The notes: generated from the letters alone by a model not told the origin. A stretch of 64,000 bases of DNA from Choristoneura fumiferana (GCF_025370935.1 NC_133472.1:37466884-37530883); one strand, 5' to 3'. Counted from the first letter of the stretch, positions 22,694-35,131 are shown. Translations and numbers: made by a program.

Positions 22694-24820
22694 GTGCTTT
22701 AGACCTAGATCGGGACTAATTGTCGGTTTAAGTGGTTTCGTAGTTTGAGAGGTCCCTTTTTACATAAATAAAGCAAAAAAAAGGTTAGAAACACTGTCCA
22801 CGGTCATATTAACCGTACAATAAGTAGTAATTCAAAAATTGACTGACTCATGCCACTTGCCTAAAGAGCGCACTTGGATTCCACGTACGTCTCAGTCTCT
22901 TCCAGTTTATGAATATCTTTTACGTGCGTGCTTAATGAAACACTCATCTCGATACATCATTGATCGTGGCGCGATAGGCGAGCCTGTGTCATGTCATGTT
23001 TACTAGATGTGACATGAAAGCTCGATGCTCACCCAAAACACATTACAGGAATTAATGGTGACGTTTCGCGTGTGCTCAAAATTTCAATGCAAAGTGTATT
23101 AATTTAATATCATAAGATGGTTTTACAGGATGGGAAACCCTGGAGGTTGAGGTCCTGCTTTAAATATATAGGAGCAGTTGACTACATGAGTTGATGCTCG
23201 TTTTTGTAACCTTATAACGCTAACCATGAACTTCTTTGACAGCTTAGTTCTTACGTGACTATCAGGCAACGAGTTAACCTAAACCTACCATACACAAAAA
23301 TGATCTTGTAAATGCTTATGACATAAATTCGTCACCAACTTACTTCTTATACATATACAACAAACATGGGCAACGAAATATTGGTTGAAAGTAGTTTGTT
23401 CAGAATCGAGAGTAGAATCGATTACGTACACTATTCCTACTTTAAAGGAGGTTAATTTTTTTATAAAAATCCCTTTTTCCATGGTGCCTAGTCTAAAAGT
23501 TACGAATGCAGCACACGCCAACTAAATGTTTTAGCGAGGTTGCATACTATTTAGATAATTTCATACTGATTATTTTTCTATCAGTATCATTTTCTTCAAA
23601 TGACTGCCAAGTTTATTATTTATTTATAAGTGCAATAAACTAACCTAAGCTGTTGGGGTGTATGAGGTTTTCAATTATTAAATTAACACCTACTTCATAT
23701 TTATTTTAAAACTGAAATAAAACTCAGTGCTTAGTAAAAATCGTCGTTAATAAACAGAGTAAATTGACTTTGGCATGTTCAAACATATTATGCTATCACT
23801 TGTATAAATATTAAAATTTAATAACATTTTACCTGTCTAAATGCTTTTAAGTTATCGCTATACATCTATGGATTGAAATGGCAATAATATGGCATAAGTA
23901 CCAGAAGCTGAGGCCTGATTATAATGTTGATATTAATATTCGAATACTGTGGTTATTACTCAAGACTGTTTTGCAACTCAAAATTATAAAGTCATTAAAC
24001 CACAGGCTGCTTGCCTCTGCAAAATTCAATTCAGTCCATCGGTATCGCTAAATACTTCCAGAAAGAAAAAAATCATTGGTTTCTTACCTGCTCACACATA
24101 AATATAGGTATTAAATAACTTCAACGTATTAGTAAAAAAAAGATAAATGGTATTAACATACGTAGTAATATTGCAAGTCAATCAAGCCCCAACATAAAGC
24201 TATTAATTTTATTACAATTTTTATTATTCATGACTTAGTTATAACAACTGAAAATCAATTCTGAAATAATAAAATCGCTTTAACTGCTTTGCCTCTGCAG
24301 AATTCAATCATCAAGTACTTAATGCTAAAACATTTAAAATGATCAACACTCGCTTCGTGTTTATTGTTTCTGATGATACTGAGCTTCAAATGGCTTTTAA
24401 TAATACCTTTTTAAAAGAGCCGGCCGGCCTTTTTACTGTTTTAACGTAAATTTACTGTTGGTAACTGCTGAATATTAAACTAAATAAACAGGTCATATTA
24501 GGTACTAAAAACTGCTCTTCTGATTATGACATCTCTATTGCATTTTTATGCCGACACGAGCTTCGAGACACAAATTTGAAAAATAAATTAACAGAACCTG
24601 AAACGCAAGAACAGAAGTTGTTGAAATTTAAAAAAGATTCCAATAAACCATTTTATTTAAATATAGGTATTTTAAGTACATGATACCTGTGAATAACGAC
24701 TACCTGTCGCAGGCAGATATTTCAATTAGAAGCCAGTAGGATTTATACATACCCTTAACTCTGTATTTAGTTCTGCAATGTGGATTCTGTAGTTGCATGA
24801 CAGGTAGGTACTAAATATAA
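22694..24820. other. AT-rich non-coding DNA
   Basis: I see no gene or clear repeat in this long AT-rich stretch. A frame at 23285-23521 (minus, 78 codons) resembles nothing known. Confidence 0.5.
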
Positions 24821-25078
24821 TACATCATTCCAGCCTCTATACGATACGTCACACTGCTGGACACTGTAGTTGCATGACAACCCAAGCAGGGCCCTATATA
24901 TACACACCATTGAATTGTTTCGCAGTTTGGGCAGGTTTCCACACCATGTTTTCCTTCACCGTAAAGTTCGTGGTAAATTTCAAATGTAATTTCGCACATG
25001 AATTTCGGAAAACTCAGAGGTGCGAGCCTGGATTTCAACCCACGGTTCTTTGCGAGAGGTTAGGTAGGCCACCACGCA
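24821..25078 (-). mobile_element. tRNA-derived SINE (family 1), rearranged copy
   Basis: On the minus strand there is a tRNA-like head (gtggtggcctacctaacct, then a B-box-like ccgtgggttgaaatcc) and the same body as the SINE at 14002, including 'ggtgaaggaaaacat' and 'gcgaaacaattcaatggtg'. The 3' half is shortened. A 16-bp direct repeat ctgtagttgcatgaca occurs inside it (24864-24879) and again just outside the tail (24787-24802), which points to a local duplication or rearrangement. Confidence 0.7.
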
Positions 25079-25099
25079 CGACTGTTGTGTTTTTGTTTA

Positions 25100-25178
25100 G
25101 CCTCCTGACGACCAGTGTCCTTTATAAAGGACAGTTTAATGTTCATAAATCAAAAATTTTACTTGCTCGTCAGGAGGT
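25100..25178. mobile_element. Small fold-back element
   Basis: The inverted ends cctcctgacga / tcgtcaggagg enclose about 55 bp, with an inner perfect palindrome gtcctttataaaggac (25116-25131). The ends resemble the MITE at 35700-35888 (cctcctg/caggagg). It lies directly beside the head of the SINE at 24821-25078. No target duplication is visible. Confidence 0.5.
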
Positions 25179-25479
25179 CAGATAAATGTAAATACGAGTA
25201 CATAAATAGGGTACTGTTAAAATCTGATCTTTGATAATCTTTTTCCGATATCAACAACTTACATATTTCTAGATAACTGTATTCTGTAAATCTTATACCT
25301 TAAAATATCGTGCGTTTCCGAATGACTGACTAACTGACAGACAACGCACAGCGTACAAGTACCTCCGAAGCTCTTCAGAGTCATAGAGGTGCACTAACAA
25401 GGGATTTTTAAAGAAGACTAGATATCACATAGATAAAGGGAAGTTAAAGAAACTACCAAATTGCCGTTCATTTTACTAC

Positions 25480-25510
25480 CTACGTAAAAGAAGTTGCGGG
25501 CAAAAGCTAG
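25480..25510 (+). mobile_element. Helitron 3'-end remnant
   Basis: The segment gaagttgcgggcaaaagctag has the same terminal layout as the complete Helitrons at 29802 and 34063 (GC run, caaaagCTAG). The weakly similar stretch upstream, from about 25310, may be the diverged body. The following base is A rather than T, so the insertion junction is not preserved. Confidence 0.4.
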
Positions 25511-27521
25511 AAGGCAAATAAAGTGAGAGCACGAACAACGTAAACCTAGTTGATTTACCATAAAACTAAAGGAATTCATAAAATACTCAAGCTTGGATGT
25601 AAACTAAGTATCCTTTAACAGATACCTGTCTTCATATTTTATCGAACAGCGACCAATAAAGCTTAATACACGCATACATGCATTCCATAAATTCATGAAA
25701 TATATCTTCAAAAATACCATACAGCGATCATAGCACACTTATGATCATCAATCTTAGGGTACCTACGTAGTAATTTATAATCGTGTGCGCGCGGCTTAAA
25801 TAAATTTGGAGTATTGAAAAGTCCAAAGTTGTGATCAATAAATAACGATATGACGCTGAGGAACAAACAAACAAACATTAGGTCACCTCCCGGAGCTCGG
25901 CGCGCGTGCCACGGATTAGGCGTATTTTCATATCAAAGGCCTCGCTCAGTTTTATGAATTACTTCTATTTGGGCTCGGCGTAATGTCTCTCTTTATTGGA
26001 AGGGCAGGGACGCTCGCGTGGGAGAATTTAATTTGTTGCACTTTTCATTTAATCGCATTAGGGAAATTCATAACTTTATTCTTTGTGCCGAGTCTTTTAT
26101 CGCGTGATGACAACGCGGAATCATTATTGCAATTTAATACGTTTGTTTGCTTTTATAATTAGGTTGTCTGAGCTTACTGACAGTGATTTGAAAATACTAT
26201 TCATTTTGAGTGTGTAAGTATTGGTAATTAGGAAAGAACTTAACTTAGGTTGGCGAATCATGCAAAGTTGTACAAATAACCAGGCTATTGTCGTTGGAAT
26301 TCCGCGGCCCGCGAGGCGCATTATAATATTAGTCCTTGTTTCCATGAATTTTGTTTATTCAACATTGGTTCGTTCCCGTGGTGTTTTGTATTTTTTAAAG
26401 CATACATTTGATTTATCCCCTCCCATTAGGTCACGGTGAGCAATGCGACGAGCCGGCCGCGCGCCAGGGCGTCCGATCCGCTCGCGTAGATAGCAACTAC
26501 ACGTGTTGTCAACTTGTATGTTTTCTTCCAAATACCTCATATTTGATAAATTCAACATTTAACATTAGTATGATATCTCGATAATGACACCGTTTTATTT
26601 GGAGGTGTCACTCAATAAAGTTATATCATTCATTATACGGTCGGCAGGCGAGCGTACCGGTTTAGCTAAGTTTAAGTATATCAGCGTTTATTTCATACCA
26701 GACTATTTGTACAAGCAAAATGAATGTGCCTTATTTAAGTGTTAATTTTATAAAACTGCGGGTTGTTATTTTAGTCTGGCATTTTAATTATTTCTCGTAG
26801 GCGGAAAGTTCATTAGTTGGAGTTTTAGTGACTTTTGCAATTATTTTGCTTTTAATATCCTTAAAACAGACTATTTAATAAATAATATACACCGTTATTG
26901 AATGACCATGATTACGTATATGTAGTTTGCCGATGTAAAGATCGTTCGAAGTAATTAAAGATGATGTGTCGTCTGGTTCCAGAATTTCAATCGCGGTAGA
27001 AATCAACGTACAGAGTAATTTTTTTGCAAATCGGTATTAACACATTGTTACATACTTAAATAGGTCTAAACACAAGGCGATACTCGTCCTCGCCACCTTC
27101 CGCTATTGTAAGCAGATAACTCCAAAGGGCAAGTCATCAGGCGCTAGAAACATTTCATAAACAACTTGAACATATCAACAGATATAAACAAAAGCTCACT
27201 TGTCACCCGACGTAAGCGTTTTTGTTGGTCGTGCATTTTATAACAAGAGTTTTTGTTGTGAGGCGATGTAGGAAGGAAGCCGCGGCGGGGGGCCTGGGCC
27301 TCCCGGGGCCTGCGTACACAAGACATTTCGTGATCCATAAAGACAAAAGAAAAATTAAAATCTGTAAAACTCTCGGGACGGACTGCGTGCGTTCCTCGTA
27401 CACTCTCGGCGCGCATAAAGAATAAAGCAAACCATGGCTTATCGGTGATACTACGTTACTTACACAGAGCTCACTATGAGGAAATGAAAGCTGTAAAATC
27501 GATGGCAGCTGTCAGTTTTGC
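25511..27521. other. Non-coding DNA with candidate regulatory islands
   Basis: No coding region is supported. The stretches at about 25860-26120, 26420-26500 and 27240-27430 are GC-richer and non-repetitive. Frames overlap on both strands in the last of these, typical of GC-rich non-coding DNA. Regulatory function is inference. Confidence 0.4.
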
Positions 27522-27656
27522 GGCAAGCGCAGCGTAGGACGTCCACCAACGAGATGGACAGATGACCTGGTTAAATCCGCGGGTTCACGGTTGATGCAAG
27601 CCGCTTCCAGCAGAAGCAACTGTGGTCGTCCTACGGCTGAGATGATGATGATGATG
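27522..27656 (+). pseudogene. RTE-type LINE C-terminal tail with (gat)n end
   Basis: Translation in the frame starting at 27522 gives GKRSVGRPPTRWTDDLVKSA, followed by GSRLMQAA. I recognise this as the C-terminal end of the endonuclease-reverse transcriptase ORF of RTE-type LINEs that are abundant in Lepidoptera. It ends in the (gat)n microsatellite-like tail typical of the family, instead of poly(A). All catalytic domains are missing, so it is a 5'-truncated dead copy. A second, more damaged tail of the same kind is at 35187-35322. Confidence 0.75.
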
Positions 27657-28523
27657 TAAGTTTTGATTCTTGCTGTTGCTTGCATTTTACCATTGTGAGC
27701 TTAGCGTAAGATTCACAGGTGATAAGTTAAATACAGTGAGATATTTTTTCGTTCCAACGATTGAGAAAGCAACCTATTGATCACCTATTTCTTGTTATTC
27801 TGTCCCGTCGGCGAGGGGACAAAAGTAGTAGAGTTTAGAAGAAATGTTGTGTCACATTATACTAACATGCTTATACCAATTATAAGTAGAAGAGGCTTGA
27901 AAATGCATGTTTGGCAAATTTTAATCCTATAAACTTACGGTTTAAAGAGTGACATAAAAGACCGTGTGAGTGACAACAAAAAGTTAATCCACCCGATCAA
28001 CCTATTTATGAAGCTAGGCCACCTATTTGCAAAGAGTACATCCGTGTGATGTCCTTATTTATAGCCATGCACCTAAGCTACGTAACCTAACGTGAGTTAC
28101 AATTTTAACCTCCTGGACAATAACAAACGACAGGAGATTCAGGGCTCTATTTTAAATCCCTTAAAAAGAACAATCTGCTTTATGGCAGGGCTCAAATTTT
28201 TTGATAAGGATCCAGAGGGTTAAATAATTCCGATTATCGACCGATGATTTTCAATTAAGAAGTGCGACACGTTACGGATGTCATGATAGTGGCATAAAAT
28301 AATAGTTATCTATTTAGAAGCGATGGTAGCTTCGATGATAGCGTAAAAAACCAGAGAAGTGCACGTCAAACTAGCATGGAGAGGGTACCGTAGTTTCCTG
28401 GACATTAAGGAAATTTCTTATGTTACTTTAAACAAAAAAGACATCCGATCTGGGGGCACCGTGGTATCCTTTTCTCGAAGCAGTTCAGGCCATTTTCTAC
28501 CCCCCTATTATGTTTTCCTGTAA
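27657..28523. other. Non-coding DNA
   Basis: No gene or identifiable repeat. A 'taacctcctgg ... acaggaga' pair near 28106-28135 weakly resembles the ends of the MITE at 35700. Confidence 0.5.
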
Positions 28524-28765
28524 TAAACAGGTATAGAATAGTAGATTGATAACCAAGGGTGGAAAGTGACCCATTTCATCCGAGATATTTCTGGCGCCCG
28601 AACCAAGTGAGAGCGCCAATAGTTTGAGGGGAAATAGGTTATTTCACCCGAGTTACACACTCTACTTTTCATTTCGACTGTGAGGACAGTAAAAAATACT
28701 ACAAAAAATCCTGGCTATCTACCATGAAAATTAAACTTTCCGAACAGGAGAGATGAAAAGAACTA
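28524..28765 (+). mobile_element. Dispersed repeat 'ccaagggtggaaagtgaccc'
   Basis: The stretch contains ccaagggtggaaagtgaccc, a short inverted ctggcgc...gcgccaat core, and cttttcatttcgactgtgag, and ends near aactttccgaacaggagaga. All of these occur in the same order, on the opposite strand, at 38191-38853 and 63029-63690. The copy here lacks about 400 bp present in those. Its class is unknown. Confidence 0.65.
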
Positions 28766-28860
28766 TTTGCTATATTGATTTTTCAATATTTTAGGCCCTG
28801 TTCTTCCATAGTTAAGGTGCAAGGAGAAGGGGGGGGGGGTAGAGAATAGTCAATTTTCGC

Positions 28861-29395
28861 CATGCTGAACACGTCATCTTATTAACATCATCATCTTATA
28901 ACATCTTTGAACTTGATTTTACGTCCTACTGGGGTATTGACACGAAACTTGGCATTTACGCTTAATTTTGATGACTAGGTTACAACAATATGGTACCAAC
29001 GAGTTGATCAGATCATTCTGATGATGGCGGATCACGGAAACTAGGCACTAGAATTCCAAGTATTATAAGTGTTTGGTAAAAATGTAATTTTGACTACAAG
29101 CTTTTTTTGCAGACTGTATTTTTGTTGACTGTACTTGTATTGTCACCCAAACTACATTTGCATACCAAATTTCAAGTCGATGCCATGAACCGTTGAAAAG
29201 TTCCGTCCTGTGGAGACGACCCTGGCCGGACTACCAGGATGTCACTACCAGATTATTGTATTGTCACGCAATTTACATAATTATACCAAATTTCAAGTCA
29301 ACCCAACTACTGGGAGTTGGTTGAATTTAACTTGCAAGATTTGATGACAGACAGACAGACAACCGCGACAGGTGAAACTAAATAAAAGCTTGTAA
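28861..29395. mobile_element. Dispersed repeat ending 'gtgaaactaaataaaagctt'
   Basis: The segment carries two related 'ttgtattgtcac...ataccaaatttcaagtc' modules (about 29140-29180 and 29255-29310) and an acagacagacagac run before its end. Parts recur at 36236-36430 and 41740-41905. I recognise the motif set from many lepidopteran loci but cannot assign a class. In the duplicated copy the LTR retrotransposon sits inside this repeat, right after the position matching 29183. An 11-base G run lies just upstream at 28829-28839. Confidence 0.55.
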
Positions 29396-29801
29396 ATAAA
29401 AATAACCTAGCCGTGTCTGGGTTTGTTATAGTTATAATACTCTTAGGTTGCACTTGGTCCAAGAATTATATTGTATTGATATCATCCTCCTTTTTTGAAG
29501 TCGATTAAAAATATACAAATTTTTCTACCTTTTTTAATGTTAATGTTTATCTGCACTACTCGTAATATTAACAATTAAAATCCCAACAAAATAAAAAAAA
29601 CAACAAAACAAAAAACTTCGCGTATTGCGAATATATTTTGTTTGTCTATAAGAAGTACATACAGCAGACGTAGTGAAAACTTATGAACAGTCAAGTCTTG
29701 AGGTGGATGTGAGAAAATGACTCCTTTTGGTTAAAATTTAGCCTTTTGTGGAATTTTATTCCACGTCTTAAACTGCCGTGTCCTGGAGATCACGTCCTAA
29801 A

Positions 29802-30026
29802 TCCATACTAATATTATAAATGCGAAACAGTGTGTGTTTGTGTGTATGTTTGTCCGTCTTTCACGCCGTAACGGAGCGACGGATTGACGTGAATTTTGGC
29901 ATAGAGATAGTTTATGGGCCCGAGAGTGACATAGGCTACTTTATATTCCGGAAAAATGCACAGTTCCCGAGGGAACAGCGCGCGATAACCGAACTCAACG
30001 CGGGCGAAGCCGCGGGCAAAAGCTAG
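29802..30026 (+). mobile_element. Non-autonomous Helitron, copy A
   Basis: It starts TCCATACTAATATTATAAAT after a host A and ends with a hairpin (gcgggcgaagccgcgggc) plus caaaagCTAG before a host T. These are the three hallmarks of Helitrons: 5' TC, a 3' hairpin with CTRR, and A^T insertion without target duplication. The 225-bp element matches the common lepidopteran Lep1-type family as I remember it. The 68-codon frame inside is incidental. The counterpart in copy B is at 54665-54889. Confidence 0.85.
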
Positions 30027-33000
30027 TTCTTATATATATTCCGTCGTTAGTAAGTAGTTAAAAAAAAATTAGGACAGTTTTTGCGATAAAAGCTAGGGGA
30101 ATGAGTTATGTACACTTAACTTGACCACCAAATGTATTAAGTCACGGCGGGAAAGTAGTCTGGAGTGCTCTCGTCTCGTGTCTATAATAAAGTATTTACA
30201 TATTATTATTCATGAAAACAAATGTCCTTTGGATGGTTTTTAAATTTTGTTGACTTAATACAAAGTGCTTTGCGAGCGCTGGCCATTCTGTCGGCGACAT
30301 TGCATTATGGATGGGCCCGATGTTTGCATTTTGCGCAAATGTTTTTCTTATTTAGTGATATCACGAAATGTATCTTCGTGAGGTACAATCAGAAAAACGT
30401 TATCGGAATATGTCTTGTTTCATTAGATCGTGGCTTTGCCGGTTGCCGGCCGGGTGATCGCTAAACGGTTTTGGTGAGCAATGAAAAGTTTAGCAGTTGG
30501 AAAAATGGCCTCGTGGGTGGTGACAAGTGTTGGCGACGAAGTGGTGATGAGGTTTCGGTCATGGGCCAGAACGGGCGCGGGTCGGGTCGCCGTCCGGAAA
30601 CCATTGGTATAATAATAAAGAGCTGAGCGAGAAAGCGCCCGCACGCTGCGTGATAGATGCTCCACGGCCGAGCGACAAAAAAATAACAAAATCGACTTAG
30701 CAAACATGTTTAATAAAATGAATGACTCGCTCGTATATCTTCACCTGCTTAGTATGACATAAATTATAATAACATTATGTTGTACACGTTCAAGGAGTCC
30801 CAACAAATTCTTATTCACTAGAAAATAAGACGTTCCACAAAAAATACTGTCCGAGTTATTACGATGAGTTCGAACGGGATAAACGATGAGATTCCTCCTA
30901 TGGGCGGCGGAGGCGCGTCGCGTTGACCCCTGGACATATGGCTAATGCCGTGTCTCACTGCACTATTTATGGTCATTTTAAGGGTAAATCCCTTCGAATC
31001 CAGGTGATTCATTTATTTACATTTAGGTACTCAATCGGGTTTTCCTTTCGTAACTATGTTGTGAAGACCTATTAGGAACAATTTCGGCCTACAGTTCCCA
31101 GAGATACAAGGCAGCTCAAGAATACTAAGCGTAATATACCTGTCAAGTGAGGTTACATGCTGGCAAGTTTATGCTTGAACACCAGTCTTCCTTTCATTGA
31201 GCATGTATTCGCTTACTCTGTTTTCTTTTGTCGAAGCAAATTCGGATAAATATCCATTTTTTCTCTCATTTATTTCACACGGTAGGCCATCGCGTGACAC
31301 GTTTAATACACACTGCGTAATGCTAACAGCCATTATAATAAATCTTACTATTATGCTTCGCAATAACCCGGTGCATTACGTTTTTATTTCGCGGTGATTT
31401 AGTTCACATCATCGATTTGATTCAGTGGCGTTAAAATCGAGAGGTTCACGAAGGACTCTGGGGCGAGCGCCCCTTCCCTCCTCAATAAAATTACTTAGGC
31501 AGGCTGCACATAATTAGCGCTAAACAATATTTAGCACCGATTAACCCTATAAAGTCTTATTAGATTAGAAGGGTTGTAAAAATCAATTAGAACGCCGACC
31601 TATGTAACCGCACACTTGGAATTTCTCTTTTTATTATCAATTAGATGGGTTTATGTGTGGTGTGGAGAGTGGAGTAGGTGAGGATTAGGCGAGTGCGGGC
31701 GGCGTGCGTGTCTGCGGCGGCCGGCGGGGGCTTAGCCTCAAGGGACGCCCTGACCCTTCGGAGTACACGATGACAGCTGCCTTTGTCATGCCCGCAGAGG
31801 AATTTTATACCACAAAATTGACAGCTACGTAACACCGTAATTCACCAATCGAACAACTTGTTACCGAGGATGTTGCGTGGCTCGCAATAAAGCATGTGAA
31901 TGCTCGCAATGTTCGCGGCGCGCGAGCTAGCCGGCCGGGCGCGCGGCGGGGTCCAATTTATGTTGTTTCGTATGTTGTCTGCTTTTGTTAATGTGAAAAT
32001 TAAATCAAACACGTCGGCACCATATTTTTGGTTTATTGCTTAATCTTTTTGCGATGGAAACGTTCAGTGTCCGAGATGAAATGGAAGCGTGTATCGAATA
32101 TTATTCGGCGATGATTCAGTCTGTCTGTATTCGATTTATGAATGGTGTTTATGGTGGCTGTTTTATCTTTATTAGACCTGTGATCCAGGGTATCGAAAAG
32201 TCAGTAACTTTTATGTGAGAGTAAATTATTTCTCACTCCGATTGCGGAAGCGGTAGCCGAGCGCTGAAAATTCGAGCCCTCCGCACCGTGTAGGAATGCC
32301 TGATTGATTTTCCGGATTACGCCTCACCGCCATCGTGAAAGTATGTATGCCCAACTTCAGTCAGATTCAAATGGAATTGATAATGAGATAAATCTTTGTT
32401 CTCGGTTTTGATTGAATACGAGGCGTCTGGTGGAAGCTGTAGCCGAGATAGGGCCGCGGCTGCACGTACCTTTTGTCCGATTGTGCTTGGCATTAAGAAG
32501 TTCAATGAAAAAAAAAAACAACTGGTTTTTTAAAAGTAAAGCAGTCATTTCACGGTCGTATAGTTAAATGATGGAGTTGTTAATACTGCAGGGTAAAAAC
32601 TGCATGAAATCGTAATTGGTAGCTACCTACCTTCTTAAACATGCCACGGGAGAATTATTAAAACAAAAATACAATCTTTTTCTGTAAACTATGATGATTA
32701 AAGGTACTTTTGCAACAATGGATATACGCTTGTGGGTTGTATGAGATATGTCTCAGCTGTGTCGGGCGTCGAGCGGCGTGGAGTGGGGGCCGCGTCGCGT
32801 CCCGATGCGACGCCCGATACGCGCGCGCGCATCTGGTAGCCTCCCGTTCGTTATCGGCGACAAAACCTATCTATCGCAGTCACCGAGATTTATCGATGAC
32901 TATTTTACTCAATAACATGACGTCTAACACATTATGTCACTATAAATAATTATCTTGGACATTTAACTGTTATAATTTATTAATATGAGTTTTTTGACAC

Positions 33001-34062
33001 ATTTAATGTTTTCATTGGTACAAATTAGTCAAATATGCTAGATAGTGATTTGTTTTATCGATGATAATACTAATGACATTCGTAATTGTAAATCATAGAA
33101 AAATGTGAGTATGATTATGAAATTATTTTAATAGTCTTAAATGATAATTTTCATTTGTCGGTTCGATCTGAAACAACAAACAATAAAAATGATCGATAGC
33201 GCTCTAATAAATAACTTGGGTATTTAAATCACCATCATTCTAACTTCCTCTCTAATTTGAAACAAAAGATTGATGGTCTGTGCAATTATTATGAATACGG
33301 AACATTTAGCGGGCATATAAATATTTTGAAAACGCCAAAACTTCATAAGTGCGCATAAATCGTACACAAAAATCTGTTTAGTGTTGTAATAAATAAGGCG
33401 GAGGTCCGGAGACGGCCATGCATACAGCGGGGTATTACGCAATAGTTTGATTTATTGGTTTCGGCAAGGTGCAAGAAATTCTAACGGCCGGGCCCTCCGC
33501 GCGTGATAGAATTTTGCCTTCGCAATTTCCTCATATATGTGAAAAACTATTGGGAACGGCCCGCGGTGATAAATGTTAGGGCACCTATGAATAAATTTGA
33601 ATGTCGGTATAATGCGGAAATCTCAGGTGATTAGGTCGGACAGGGCAGGTGTGGGCCCACCTGAGCCTCGCGGACTTACTTAATCGCTCCAATCCGTGCT
33701 AAGTGCTCCGACGCAAGATCCACACGCGTCATTTTGTTAATGCGTGTAGACGTACAATGAATTTCCAAATAAATTGAATTTTACATGTGAAACGTATTTG
33801 AAAGAAAGAAAGAAGACATTTTCACACCCACAAAGACACACAAATACAACAAAATTTAAAAAACACAATAAAACAAAATTATTTAAAAAATTAAAATAGA
33901 TACCTGCATCTAACTTGTGTTGTGGGGACACAATTGTTTGCAAAAGTGAAACGGCCGCTGACTCAGCATTATGCTCAGGCGTTAGAAGACTGTAGCACTG
34001 ATTTTTGGTCATAACTGTCTGTGACTTACGGAATTATACACAATTTAAGTATACTAAATTTA
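30027..34062. other. Candidate conserved non-coding block, copy A
   Basis: No coding region is supported. From about 30400 to 33720 the sequence is non-repetitive, alternates TAATTA/ATAAA-rich parts with CpG-rich islands (31680-31740, 31910-31960, 32755-32830), and looks like insect enhancer DNA. From about 31160 to 32080 I saw no difference from copy B, while flanking repeats differ. A 10-bp inverted pair (tcgggcgtcg / cgacgcccga) lies in the 32.8-kb island. The open frames on both strands here are identical in the two copies only because the DNA is. Confidence 0.35.
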
Positions 34063-34446
34063 TCCATCCCACTAATATTATAAATGCGAAAGTTTGTATG
34101 ACTTCACTAAGAACTTTACCGACAAAATACGATGGCAAAACATTACTCACTTCACCTGTACAATATTTTTAGTTACGGAAATTTTTCCCTAAGTAAAACT
34201 TCGTTACCTTTGAAATTGGAATCGTGAATTTAGAATTTAGTTTAAAGATTAAATATAAAAAATCACGCGTGTCAGCGATTTTGTAAAATCAACCCCAAAA
34301 GGGATGAAATAAGGGGTATAAATTGCGACTTTTTGGTACTTTTGGATGAGGCATTACCAGTTTCTTGCTAATCAATCAATGAACGAGGTAAAGAATCTCA
34401 CCACAAATACGGATTCTGCATGAACGAAGCTGCGGACAAAAGCTAG
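34063..34446 (+). mobile_element. Non-autonomous Helitron, long form, copy A
   Basis: It begins TCCATCCCACTAATATTATA after an A and ends gctgcggacaaaagCTAG before a T. The 384-bp body contains a 'ccccaaaagggatgaaataa' stretch typical of another lepidopteran Helitron subfamily. The 3' part carries the direct repeat atgaacga at both ends of a 42-bp segment that is missing from copy B (58930-59279). Confidence 0.75.
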
Positions 34447-34984
34447 TAAACATACCATCTATAATAAATGATAAAATTGATCTTCTATTACTATGAATAC
34501 ATGGAAGCTATAACTTCAACTTGTCAGAATCATTAAAATATCTTATTAATCAGGGACAATGGTCAAAACGTCAGACAATGCCAATTAAGCGAAATATATT
34601 ACCATCAATGAGCCTTTATTTAGCCAATATGTTCGCGATCGCCCACCAATTCCGATTGCCGTGTACACCTAATAAATTTTACAAGCGTAACCGAAAAAAA
34701 GGAATCGGCCCGCAATAAGAGCAATTTGAATGGAACAATAGCGGAATAACATTCGCAGTGAACTTTCAAGATCTAAATATTTATTTGAATTACGTTGCGG
34801 CGGCTGTCTGACAGCCTGGCTGGACCGCTCTCCATTTTAAACAATATCCAAGAAGCCAGCTTTATAATAAGTCTTAGTTAAAGTTACATTTTTGATACAA
34901 GCCTTTTGTTTTTCCTTTTGTAAAAACAAACAAGCGAACGAATACGAATTTTGTTCTTTAGTCTAGCCTAGAGTACTTAATATG
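34447..34984. other. Non-coding DNA
   Basis: No gene is recognised. About 34800-34860 ('ggaccgctctccattttaaa ... ccaagaagcc') shares short motifs with the repeat at 36236-36430. Confidence 0.45.
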
Positions 34985-35131
34985 TATTTAAATGGGGACG
35001 TATCGTATCTGAATGTCGAAATTATTCGAAAATTAATATTTGTAAAGCTAAAAAGTTCGATATTTTGACCGTCGATATTTTACCTATCGATATTTCAATT
35101 TTCGATATTCAGATACGTACCCATTTAAATA
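34985..35131. mobile_element. Fold-back MITE, copy A
   Basis: The ends tatttaaatggg(g/t)acgtat / atacgtacccatttaaata are inverted, and the arms continue through ctgaatatcgaaa-like sequence, with several tcgatatt units inside. The length is 147 bp. The same element is at 59818-59964 in copy B. It has no coding capacity, and its target duplication is not resolved. Confidence 0.65.

Noticed and set aside
28106..28140. Another copy of the cctcctg/caggagg MITE
   Set aside because: The inverted pair is short and imperfect, and no body similarity was found.
31169..31397. Frames identical in copies A and B taken as conserved genes
   Set aside because: Identity reflects the duplicated DNA, not protein conservation. 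Frames on both strands are equally 'conserved'.
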